The translations under genes and the position numbers were made by a program. Shown piece by piece: positions 10,805 to 21,158 of a DNA stretch of 64,000 bases. This DNA comes from Nannochloris sp. 'desiccata' (Eukaryota > Chlorophyta > Trebouxiophyceae > Chlorellales > Chlorellaceae). The DNA is taken from assembly GCA_019044685.2 (NCBI GenBank), contig JAGTXX020000017.1:434001-498000 (forward strand). The letters run 5' to 3'. A model generated the notes under the pieces. The model searched no databases. It saw nothing but the letters and a program-made list of their open reading frames with translations, and was not told the DNA's origin. Positions within the stretch are counted from its first letter, which is position 1. Every line of letters begins with the position of its first letter.

Positions 10805-13800
10805 TTACTCTTTAGTAATAAAAGACACAGTGGTAGTAGAATGCTGCTTTGCTGCTTCCGCAAGAGCAGCAGGTGTCGTCGTCCGTCGTATTTCTTTTTC
10901 TTCCGTCCCCCATCTCCGCCACTGTTGCCACTTTCTTATCAGCCATAGGATAGCTCCTCCTACTAAAACAGCTGTCAGTAAAGACCCAATGATTAGCAAC
11001 CATAATTTAAATACCTTTTCGTGCTTTCCGTTAAAGTTAGTTAGCTTCATCTGTTTCTGGCACTTAGGGATTGACCCTATAATACGTGCAGGACCGTCTG
11101 AAATAGTCTTTTCAGTTAATTGATAATACCTCATGTTCGCTAATAATAGGAAAGCCTCCGTAGTAGACACTCTTTCTGTAGAGATTTCTACCCTGGTGTG
11201 CCGGCCGTCTGAGGCAAGGATATGAGATGTGAGTGGCAAGGACCCCGGCAGCACAGAAATAGTATCTGTTGAGGTTTTCTCGGCAGATTTAGCCTGGAGA
11301 GTACGATTCAGCCGATCTTTCCACGCTATAGATGTTATTTGGTCTAATTCAGAGTTCCAGGTAAGCTTTATACTGAGCAATTGAGCAGAAGGAGGCGACT
11401 TGACGAGTGGTTGTTTCGCTGACACAGTAGAACTAGTACTTGCGCCGCTGTCAATACAAGCTACGTTTTGACTACTAACAGAACCTACTTCTCTATTTAA
11501 ACCTCTTTCTTCTAGCTCTATATTTACTTTTAACTTCCCTTTAGGTGGCTCGGCAGCGGTGGTAACACTGACATGGGCGCAAGAGAGCTCGGCGTAGCCA
11601 GAATAGTCGTGCTGAATAAAGGCCTCCTTTCCCGGCCACTCGCCATTAAATCCGTAAAATCCAGCAACATTATATGTGTAAATCCCCACTTCAGGTAAGC
11701 TATCACACTCTGCTATCCTTTCGAAAGAAAAAAGTAAACGAGAAGTAGAGTCATACCACGAACGCCCTTCTTTCAATAATGAAAATTGAGTTTGCTGGGA
11801 GATTTCTCCAGGTCCTACAGGAAGCGCATGGGGGTAATCTCCATGCATGACGTTGAAATCAAGTATAGCACGTTCGTTCCAAGCGCCGTTATTGGGGTCT
11901 CTTTTCAGGTATTCAACTTGGATACCCCTTACGTTGAGCCGATGATCCTCAGGGCTGTTACTATTATTACCATTGTTGGAGTCCTGTTCCTGCCAATGGG
12001 ACACAGAACGGAACCCAAAAAGCAGTATTTCATCATCAGAACGGCGTATAGCTAACGAAATATGCTTTCCTCTGGATTCTGAACGATCAAAGGGCCACAA
12101 AACTAATTTTTGTGTCGACGGTGCTAAAATCTCTTCTTGGCTGATCACAGTTCGGATGCTATTCTTCAACCATCCAGCTACATTGCGGTGGAACAATCCA
12201 TAATCTGATTTGCAGCACGACATGATGTCTAAACGCTGACTGTATCCTTCATCAGGTACTATTTGAATAGTGGCCGGATCTGACTTTTCTCCTAGTGGAT
12301 CCGCGGGCACAGCATGCCCAGCAGGCAATTTTAACAGCTGCCCGTGCTTGAACCCCAACCTATGACCAGTTTCATGGACTGAGTAATACATTGATGCAAA
12401 GCATTTAGTAATAGTGGCGCTGCCAGAAGCTATTCCTGAGGACCAAGCCCGATGCTTTGGAATTTTATGTTGCGCCATATTGGCGAGTGTAAGAACCATC
12501 CAGGGGCGCGGAACTCCTGCCGCTTCTACTGCAAAACGTGATGGGGTATCATAATATCCAAACACGCTATCCCATGGCATCATAGGTTCTTTGCCGACCT
12601 GTACTTCTGGCAAAACACGAACTCGAGGTGAAACATGCAAAGCACCATATGACAGCTGAACCAACGCTTGGCTGTATTGATCGACCATACCTGTTGTTTG
12701 GATGTGATTTTCAATCATTGCAGAAGTACATCCAAGAATGCAAGAACTACTACTAGAATTATCTGTTTTGTAGCTCCAGTGCTTGGCACACTCGACGTCC
12801 GAAGCCCCCATCGCCCAGCTTTGAAAACTTTCTGGCACTATTGTCAAACTTTTCCCATGTCCTAACACATCTTCTTCAGCCCATAGAAGACCGTATACCT
12901 CAGGTCCACCAGCTCCTCCAATACGTACATCAGCACAGGTGAGCGTTTCGAGAGGATAGCGGTCCATCTTTGGAGCAAGAATGCTATAATCGAAAAGTCT
13001 CTCTGCTTCGATGTCTGCTCCATTCCAGTACTCTGAAGACCATCCAAAACTATTACTTAGAGCTGTTGTTTCAGATGTTTTTGCTCTAAAGTGGGTTCTA
13101 TCAATTGGTCGACCAAAGTTGTGTGCAATTAAATATGGAGTTTGGCGGCAACACGGCGCGCGCCCAGCAGAATCCCCTGTCTTATACACAGTCACCACTA
13201 AATCTTTCCAGACAACACAACCAGAACCATCAGACACCCGAGCTCTTAAAGTATAGCGCCCGGGAAGAGGGAATATGAATTTTGTGGTCACTTGTGCTGT
13301 GTTGTGCTGTGCTGTGCCGATGCTGGCGGAAGAGAAGCTAGCATCCCCACACATGGCCTTACTGCAATTCTCAGGTGGTACTCCGTACACTATCACTTCT
13401 AGATGCACGTAATCTCTGTCAAGATCTTGTGCTACAGCTGTCAACTCAACTTCCTCTCCAACTTCTAGGACGGTTGTTGTCATCCCGCCTCTCTTAACTT
13501 CCAGCAGTATCACCTCTGGAAGACAATTTTCTGCTGTGTATCTATCTAAAACGAGCCCAATACTGTTCCAATCACCTTTTAATGAAAACATAGAGGGCAG
13601 AGGTGATGCTACTAAATCCTCGCTGCTACCGGCAATGTCGCCTCCTTGTAAAATTAGCAGAGAAATAGAGGCCCTTATTGCAGGTATACTTGTACTACGA
13701 GGCCCAATAGAAAACCCATTAGAAAGCAATAAAGACTCTTTATTAGTTATATACTCGATTAATTTTGGAGGTTGAACTGCAGCAGCTATTTTCTCTTCTT

Positions 13801-14508
13801 GGTTTCTTCCTCCAACGCAGAGACCTACTGGTTGTTCCAAATTAAATTTATCAATACTGAAGATAATTTGCAGCGCATTTGAGCCAGTAGTCAGCTGTAG
13901 AGGAAAGACAACCTGACCTAAGATCCCTCCATTAACTACAAATGCATTGTTGCAATCAAATAAAACGTCTAGCTGCCCTAGAGAGAACAAGACACCTCGA
14001 CGGGGGAAGATGCTGGAGTCACCGTTGCTGCTGTCATCTTGCTGCGGGCACCATACATCGCCTTGAAAGAAAATTTTCAGCTGATTAGGGTTGTGTGGAA
14101 GTGAAAATTGATCATAGGTTGACCTTAATATCTCCTGAGATGTGCATTTCTGCAGAGAATATAAGCGATAATTTGGTAAGTTTAAAAAGTCACAAAACCG
14201 GCAGCGGTAGAAATATTTAAAAACATTATTCTATTTCTTGCCTTGCTATTATTTGCAAAATCATAATTGTACAGCTCTAATGGCCCATTTGGAAGCAAAT
14301 TAAGAACTTGAGCTTTCTGTCTAGCTGTATACTCTGCTACTATTTCTGACTCTGGGGTAAATTTTTCAAAAGAGGGGCTGGTCAGAGCACCAACGGAAGC
14401 GATATTCCCGAGAGACAAAAACACCACTAATAGTTGTAACTTCCAACATAAAGACCTCCCTCTCGTAGAGGGCCGCCGTAACCTCATGAATACATCCGTT
14501 ACATACAT
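10805..14508 (-). CDS. Membrane-anchored gametolysin-like (M11) metallopeptidase
   Basis: Exons 14508-14242 and 14149-10805 join in phase 0 to give 1,203 aa. The 92-nt intron uses a GC donor (AAG|GCAAGA) and a CTGCAG acceptor. A hydrophobic segment at residues ~25-42 is a signal peptide or anchor. The zinc motif HExxHxxGxxH is complete (H681, E682, H685, G688, H691), with a downstream DIMSCC Met-turn, as in metzincins of the M11 gametolysin/autolysin family that degrade algal cell walls. A PKD-like segment precedes it (SDGSGCVVWKDLVVTVY). Unlike secreted Chlamydomonas gametolysin, this protein ends in a transmembrane helix (1138-1163) and a 40-residue basic cytoplasmic tail, so it should be a surface-bound protease. 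Substrate unknown. Confidence 0.82.
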
Positions 14509-14514
14509 ATATAT

Positions 14515-14542
14515 ATTAATTAATTAATTAATTAATTAATTA
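14515..14542. repeat. ATTA tetranucleotide repeat upstream of the M11 gene
   Basis: Roughly seven ATTA units follow a short AT dinucleotide run, directly 5' of the metallopeptidase start codon, probably within its promoter or 5' UTR. Confidence 0.9.
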
Positions 14543-14676
14543 GTCAGAATTACAATAGTAAAGCGAAATTAAATTGCTGACCAAGAATGGTGGGCTCTCG
14601 TCAAAGTTGACCAGTCGTCTCACACAAAAACAAATCTTTTCCTTCATCTCTCTCTTTCTCCTCTCTTCTCTCCTCT

Positions 14677-16738
14677 CTAGCATTTAAATCCTTTATTTGA
14701 ATACAGCTGCATCAAATGCCACACTTCTTTCACTGCAGCAGTACCCTTTTCAAAAAACTTCATCGGCTCTCCATATTGATTATATTTTCTAGGTAAAAAC
14801 GCTTCAAGTAAATAACTCGGTAACGGAGAAAACACCTGCACCGGCTCTACCCGCACATGGAAGCTTCTATCTTGTGCAAAACTAGTATCCAACATCCTCC
14901 CTACTTCTACTGCACGGTAACAGCCATATACTATATGTTTATCAAAGTTATGGAGAACTATCAAAGTCCGGCCCGGTTGGATGCCGTCTGTGTCTGCTCG
15001 ATGGTTGGATGCAAAGACCAATCGATCGAGGCATTGTTGTACTACAGTGGTAGGGCATTGCATAATACGGACATATGTAAGATCTGCTGGATGTGGAGGG
15101 TACGGATCTTGGGTTGATTGCTCTAGAACTAGGGGTTCATGTTGGTTGATGATACTACCAAGACCAGCATCAGAGGTGGTTGTTGATGGTGGTACTGTTT
15201 GTGGTGGTGCAGTAGCAGCTCCAAAACGAGATCGAGCTTGTTCCCATGCTGCCTTTTGCTCTTCTGTAGCTACAGCTGGGTCTATAGGCTGAGGAAGGGA
15301 GGTAGTAATGGTGGTGCGAGGCCATTCTAAGCGCTTCCATGCACTTCAAACAGAAATCAATGGGGGAGAAAGAAAGAGAGAGAAAAAAGCTAGTGAGCTT
15401 CTGAATTACTTATAAAACAAGCAGTCGTGTTTGTTTTTAAATCTATTCCCCTACCTAGCAAATGATCCGTGTATATCTTGCAGCATATTTTCCCATGGTT
15501 GCTTTACACGAGGGACCGGGAGAGGGGGTTTGCCTGCTGCTCCTGCTGTGGTAAGGTCGGTGTTAGTAGGCACACTCGAAGGTCGACGTGACCCACCACC
15601 AGCTTTGTTACCATTGGATGTTTTATTATTGCGGGTAGTTGAAGCTTCTTTTGAACCACCCACAGCGGCAGCGGCAGCGGCACCAGCAGTGGGTGGGCCA
15701 GTAGGAACACCAGAAGAGATTCTTCTTTTAGGGATAATAAAGCCTTTCGACGCAGGGGCTGGCACAGGAGCAATTTCAGCAGGTTGAGTAGATTCTAGAG
15801 GAGGTATAGCCTCTGCTTTTACTTTATCTGTAGTTGCTGCTACCGTGGCATCCTTTTTGCTTGGCTGCTCCTCGTCTGCTGCCCGCTGTACTATTTTCTC
15901 AGCTCCATTAACAACAGGGTCTGATTCCACCACATATGCCGGTACTTCTGGCGAGTCTTTTTTGATACGTTTTGCAGCAGGAGCGCCTGGCTGTTCGCCA
16001 CGTTCCACTTCCATGGCAGCACCTGGAGCTATAGCAGTGACAACATCATCAGTACTGACATCTTTCTTTTCCGTAATCCTTTCTACGATCTGCTCTTCCT
16101 TTGTACTATTACTATCTAAGTTCAGCAGCATATCTTTATTTTCGGCTGGAGTTACTGCACCTGTCATGATATCAATTTCTTCATCTTCGTCTTCTATTAG
16201 CCCATTACCACCGACACGGCCAGGTTGTTCCCCTTCAGTTTTTCCCACCTTCCACCATTCTGAAGTAGATTTTGTCCTTCTACGTCCACCTCCAGAGTCA
16301 TCGATGTTCTCTTCCCGCGATTCTTTGCGTACTGGGCTGGTAGCAGCAGCTACTGCTGGAAGAGGGTTCCTCCGAGAAGGTGCAGCAGGAATGTCGTCAA
16401 ATGAAGGAATGATACTCCAACCCTCAGGAGAGCTAACAAATCTGTATTTATCTGATCCTAGCTCTTTGGCTATCTGTAGTAAGAGATGATTAAAAGGTAT
16501 CACAGAGAATGTGTTTCGCTGAGAGGGAATAATAAATGAATCAGTGATCACTTACTGAAGTGGCTTTGACCTCGTCTCTAAGACCGCGCTCGGCGATTAT
16601 TTCCCCCAGACGTTCTTCGGTTGCAATCCCCTCTGTCGTCAGAATTTCCCATGCGCACCATTTGATTGTATGGGGTTGACCAGCGCGCTGGCTCTTGTTG
16701 AATGGATTAGGATTACTAATTTCGGGATAATCCGTCAT
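14677..16738 (-). CDS. DCD-domain protein
   Basis: Three exons, 16738-16556, 16473-15455 and 15343-14677, with consensus junctions (GTAAGT, GTAGGG donors; CTACAG, TTTGAAG acceptors), give 622 aa. The N-terminal ~85 residues form a compact predicted-helical module (IKWCAWEILTTEGIATEERL to YRFVSSPEGWSII) that could be a winged-helix/HARE-like fold, though I am unsure. The middle is low-complexity Ala/Pro/Ser with basic clusters (KRIKK, PKRRISS) that could be nuclear signals. The C-terminal ~130 residues (LDRLVFASNHRADTDGIQPG, IVLHNFDKHIVYGCYRAVEV, FHVRVEPVQVF) match the plant DCD (development and cell death) domain, whose members respond to stress and hormones. Function here is unknown. Confidence 0.75.
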
Positions 16739-17056
16739 GATGCTCCTCTATCTACGCTTGGAATGCAATAATCAGAATGCATTTCTTAGTTCCTTCAAAA
16801 CTATTCTGCCAGATATGTGGGCTTTGACTCTACTTTTTAGTAAACTTAGTGAGAAGCACGCTGGGCGGTGAAGAATATTTACTTGATCTTGGCACACGTT
16901 CAAAATTACAGCTTGCTAGTAGACGAAAATTTGACAAACGCTACACACTCTATTCATTCCATTCCATCTTTTGATTAAATCTTCTCTTGAATTCTCTTCC
17001 AAAAGCAAAACACTTTCACAACCAACGCACAAAAAATCACGACGCGGCTATAATTT

Positions 17057-17789
17057 TCAACATTCAGAGGACTTTAAAGGAGTATTATCTTCCTTATTAT
17101 ACACTTGTTCCACCACAAACTTCTCTCCATCGACCTCCATCACCCCTTTTACTATCAATTGACCCTTACTGTTCATTTTATACGTCTCGTTTACATGTCC
17201 AGCTAACTGCCCCGACCACGACAGCTCCACATGCATTTCCTGAGCATTCAAAGAATGCGCTACAGCTTTTTGTTTCCCAGCACGCATATCACGACGTTGC
17301 ATTTGCGTTTCTAGGCCTTGGTGGTATTGTTCGATTATTTTGTAGAATGGAGTTGGTACTTTCAGGAGATATTGAATTGTAGCAGAGCTAGGGTCGCGAG
17401 AGTCGTTTAAATTGACATTAAGGCCATTGATCATGCTGATAGCAGCCATTTTCTGAAGAGAAATGCATTGAAAGAGAACTAAAATCAAAATTTTGAGGCA
17501 ATACAGGCTCTAGACGCGCCTTTTTCTATTTATTGAGGAGGGATTTAAGAAAATAAAACTGGCTTGACCTTCGACCACAAAAAAAACTTACTTGAATTCT
17601 TCCTAGTTTCATAGCTTCCACCGCTTTGGTTAAAGCCTCCATATCTGAGTTTTGGAAATCTTTGCGCCATACACCTTGTAACGAGGGTGCAGGTCTGATG
17701 TTGTTGGCAGCGTTGTGGAGGGGTCTGGCCGAGGCCGGCATTGCTCCTTGTGTCATGTTCTTGTTGGGAGAAGCATTGTTGGGGGTCAT
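17057..17789 (-). CDS. Conserved-looking protein of unknown function, 197 aa
   Basis: Exons 17789-17592 and 17452-17057 (CAA|GTAAGT donor, TCTTCAG acceptor, phase 0). Residues 1-40 are Asn/Ala/Pro-rich. A GVWRKDFQNSDMEALTKAVE segment then leads into alternating strands (VHVELSWSG-type MHVELSWSGQLAGHVNETYK, GQLIVKGVMEVDGEKFVVEQ) with an RRDMRAGKQKAVAHSLN loop. The pattern resembles a family of small plant and algal proteins opening with a GxWxKDxxxSD motif and ending in a beta-rich, lipocalin-like region, but I cannot name it and assign no function. No targeting peptide or membrane segment is evident. Confidence 0.72.
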
Positions 17790-18095
17790 TGCCGACTAAA
17801 TAATAGCAAAATAGATGTATCGCGAGTGTGGTAGAAATATGTGTGTGATTTTAATATTCCTAGGACGCTTAAATGACTCGTTTATATGGATAGAAATGTT
17901 TCAAGATAGCCAGCAAGGCTAGGTTCCCGTCAGCTGCTGCTCACTTCACAAGAAGATAAACAGCACTGGAGCACTTTTCTTACACCACTAACTTACAATA
18001 TGCATAGAAATAGCATGGATATCAAATATTGCTCTAACATCTAAGTTTTTAAGAATTAATAACTAAGGCGCACCGCCGCTTCTCCTTCTTTTAAT

Positions 18096-20006
18096 TTATT
18101 TATCTTTATCCCTCTTGCCAGCCTCCACACGGCAGCGGCTCTTTAAACGATCACGTAGATACTTTAAGGCAATGCCACGATAGAACTCATAACTACCAGC
18201 ATCAGGATCTTTTCCTTTCTTCCATCCGTACAAAGTGCCCTCTTTCTTCATCTCCTCCACCACCCACGCCAGACGCTCCTCGATCACCTCCAGCTGTGCT
18301 GCATACATGGCTGCACCTCTTAAAGCCTTGACCTCAGCACTGAAATAGCTCATTCCAGCAGGGGTATATGGCTTTGAAAAGTCTAATACTTCTTTTTCCA
18401 TTACTTGAATATCGGCAGGCATCTCAGGCCAGTAGTGGATGTTGACGGCCGTAATGGTTTTTCTTTTAATCTGTGCTTCTAAGCTATCATCAGCGAGATT
18501 TGCCAGGGAGTTATTTTCATCAGTGGTGGGTTCATTAAAATAGATGTTACGAGCTTGTTTTGCAGGCAGAGGATCAGTGGTTGGAGCAGGATCAGGAGCC
18601 GGTGCTGTTTTAGGCTTGTTAATCTTGGGAGGGACGACTGCCGCTGCGGCGATGGTGGCGGGGACGGTAGCAGTAGAAGCTAAGCCTCTTTTTATTTCTT
18701 TAGAAGCCTGAGCCTTGGGAGGCTCGTACCAATTCCTTTGAACATTTAAAGAGCCTCTCATTTTGTTTTCTTTGAATTCAAACGCTTCATCGATGTTTCG
18801 GACAGGCTTTTTGGTCTTGCGTTGAGACTGGCGCCGGCCTTGATTGTCCTGAGAAGGGTGGCCGTCTTCTCCATTCACATGCGTATCATTAAGAGAGAGT
18901 CTAGTACCAAAGGCACGACCAATAGAAGTAAAACCACCAGTTTTGCCTTGGAAGTCGTCGTGTAAAGTAGCAGAGTCCTTTTTATCTAACGCTTTGGAGG
19001 CTTCAAAAGAAGTAGTGTTGCTGCTGGTGGTGAAATTCTTGCCGTTGTTGACAGCTGTCTTGGAGGCACGTCCATTTGCATCTCTGCTAGCTTTCCAATT
19101 CTCGTTGTGAGGCATTGGGAAAAGCATATCAGGGGCTTTAATAGGGAACATATAGTTGCTATGCGCCTGCATAAAGCGTGCAATGTGTTCCTGCAGTTCA
19201 AGTGCCATTGCTGTAGCGGTGGCCGGAGATGGGGGAGCCACGGCGGGAGGTACAGGAGGGGGAGCGATGGGGAGGGAAGCAGGGCCCATTGGGTATCCAT
19301 TATGAACCTGCATATACTGATAGATATGTCTTTGAAGCTGGTCAGCCAAAGCAGCGAATTCCGCAGGAGAAAGAGGAGGTCGGGAAGGAAGAGGTGGCGC
19401 GGCAGGAGGGGGTCCAACGGGATAAGGATTAGCGGGATATTGAGGTTGCTGCATGTGATGCATAGCAATGGAGGTGACTAAAGACGCAAAATTAAATGGC
19501 TGGACATTACCGTGGACTGCAGGGGGAAGAGATGGAGCAGGGGCAGGCACTGCATGCGATCCAGTGCCATACACACGCACCTGAGGAACGAGGGGCTGAG
19601 GTTGAAGTGCAGCTGCCGGCGGATGATGAAGAACTACTCTCGGCTGGCTTGGCACCTGGGGTGGGGGCACGTTTTCCTGGTAAGCTGCTGTCCTAAGTCT
19701 CAAAGGTCTTATTGGCTTTGGAGGACTGTCTTCCTTCATGACGTCGGCCTCTTCTACCTCGCTCAAAGCTATCTTTAAAGCTTGCAGCGCGTCCCGGCGG
19801 TCAGTGGTGAGTTTGCCTCCAGCGCGGACTCCAGGGTCCGTGCGGAGCTTCGACTTGTTCTGATTGTTTGAAGGATCATTTTTGAGCCTAGTGAGGATGA
19901 AGCTAGCCTTTACCTCGGAATCAGGCTCGTCTTCAATAGGGGTTTGAAAGTTGGTCAAGCGATTGAGGTCTGCTCTTGCCTTCAAAACGAGCTTTTCGCC
20001 CTTCAT
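18096..20006 (-). CDS. Paralogue 1 of an unrecognised nuclear-type protein family
   Basis: A single open frame gives 636 aa from the ATG at 20006, which directly follows a good 3' splice site (TATTTGCAG), so a non-coding 5' exon is likely. The N-terminus is basic and helical, the middle is Pro/Ala-rich with MHHMQQPQYP-like and PPAAPPLPSRPP repeats, and there are Lys/Arg patches (RRQSQRKTKKPVRN). The last ~120 residues (VLDFSK, YFSAEVKALR, YGWKKGKDPDAGSYEFYRGI, ALKYLRDRL) are clearly homologous to the C-terminus of the gene at 26636-28716 and to two pseudogene copies near 31 kb. Outside that domain the two paralogues barely resemble each other. I know no family with this domain. Basic patches suggest a nuclear protein, by inference only. 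Confidence 0.75.
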   Translation of the reverse strand: MKGEKLVLKARADLNRLTNFQTPIEDEPDSEVKASFILTRLKNDPSNNQNKSKLRTDPGVRAGGKLTTDRRDALQALKIALSEVEEADVMKEDSPPKPIRPLRLRTAAYQENVPPPQVPSQPRVVLHHPPAAALQPQPLVPQVRVYGTGSHAVPAPAPSLPPAVHGNVQPFNFASLVTSIAMHHMQQPQYPANPYPVGPPPAAPPLPSRPPLSPAEFAALADQLQRHIYQYMQVHNGYPMGPASLPIAPPPVPPAVAPPSPATATAMALELQEHIARFMQAHSNYMFPIKAPDMLFPMPHNENWKASRDANGRASKTAVNNGKNFTTSSNTTSFEASKALDKKDSATLHDDFQGKTGGFTSIGRAFGTRLSLNDTHVNGEDGHPSQDNQGRRQSQRKTKKPVRNIDEAFEFKENKMRGSLNVQRNWYEPPKAQASKEIKRGLASTATVPATIAAAAVVPPKINKPKTAPAPDPAPTTDPLPAKQARNIYFNEPTTDENNSLANLADDSLEAQIKRKTITAVNIHYWPEMPADIQVMEKEVLDFSKPYTPAGMSYFSAEVKALRGAAMYAAQLEVIEERLAWVVEEMKKEGTLYGWKKGKDPDAGSYEFYRGIALKYLRDRLKSRCRVEAGKRDKDK

Positions 20007-21158
20007 CTGCAAATATGGGGATTTATCATCGTGTATGTTATTTGTTAGAATGTTGGTGAAAAGTTAAGCAGCAAATTGATGCTGGAATATTATGGGTCTT
20101 CGGCTGCAAACGATCGCCAAACGACGATGGGTAAAAGTCTGCAGCGAATAGCACAACGTGCAGACTTTCAAGGCCATGTACTTACTTTAATATGTTTAAA
20201 TATGCTCTCAGAGCAAATACTGTTCTTGTTCGTTGTCTTCTATATCTACAGTTTCTAATGAGCTTTGGTGTTCTAAAAAGCTTGCAGTTGCAAATTGCTT
20301 TACTCGCAGGCTACTCTTGGGAGCTGAAAAATATTCTTAAATCAGTTTGAAGTCTTAGACATTCTACAGGGATATGATAGGCTGAAACACACGTCTTGAG
20401 TCTTATTTTATTGCAAATCTCACGAGCGTGCTGGGCGGAGCGGAGCATCATCATCATGCGCAGCATGACTCACGATGGCTGTTTGGAAACAGTGGGAAAC
20501 ACTCTAGGAAACTCTGGGAAACGGGCAGGATCCTCCTTAAGTTTGTTCTATGTTATTTTAGTACTTCTGGGAAACACAGCGGACCCTTGGGAAACAGGCG
20601 ATGCCCCCTCTCAGACCTTTTTCATGGCCGTGATCTTCACCGCCATTATCGAGACCAGACTTCCAACTATGTAATACCCTACGGCTTGATCTGCCACCCC
20701 AGAAGATAGAGATATGATACATATCGCGATGTATCTCCCAGAGAAGGGTCTTTGGCTTCACAGGCCGATCTGCAACACCTTGCTCGGGCAGCCTTTGGCG
20801 CCTTTGCAACCTCTCTGCCCGCTCTCTGCAGCAGAATAATTAATTCATTTTTTAACCTGGCACCCTTGATATCAGGTATCGGAGCAGTTTGGAGAAAGTG
20901 AAGGGCTGCCGCCATCCAGCCCCTTCTCTGCCCAGTGGGGGGCCTGCCCACCTGCGGACCGGCCCCTGCAGCGAACAGCAATGCAGGAAAAAGTGAAGGG
21001 CAATAAATTAATTAATTGTACTATTTAATATCCTTTTTTAAATGGAACAATTGCCAGGAAATGAAATTGAAAGTAAAACTATATGAAGTTCTTGGAATTA
21101 AATAACTACACGAGCTACAAAGAGGGCAAGCCGTAACAAAAAAGAGTTTGACGCCAAA
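20007..21158. other. Intergenic with dispersed repeat; no gene seen
   Basis: AT-rich 5' flank up to about 20400, then a more GC-rich block (20420-21000) that includes a repeat shared with 24.5 kb and short palindromic GC-rich segments. No supported coding frame. Confidence 0.55.
20505..20660 (+). repeat. Dispersed repeat, copy 1
   Basis: This block matches 24533-24690 in the same orientation. Shared landmarks, in order, are CTCTGGGAAAC, GGGCAGGATCCTC (GGGCGGGATCCTC in copy 2), ACACAGCGGACCCTT, CGATGCCC, CTCTCAGACCTTTT, CATGGCCGTGAT and TTCACCGCCAT. The interior about 45 nt between GATCCTC and TCTGGGAA differ. It is probably a degraded transposon or segmental copy of unknown class. Confidence 0.75.

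Noticed and set aside
14184..14230. Frameshift explanation for the split M11 reading frame
   Set aside because: A GC-AG intron with strong consensus ends restores the frame exactly in phase, so a mutation is not needed.
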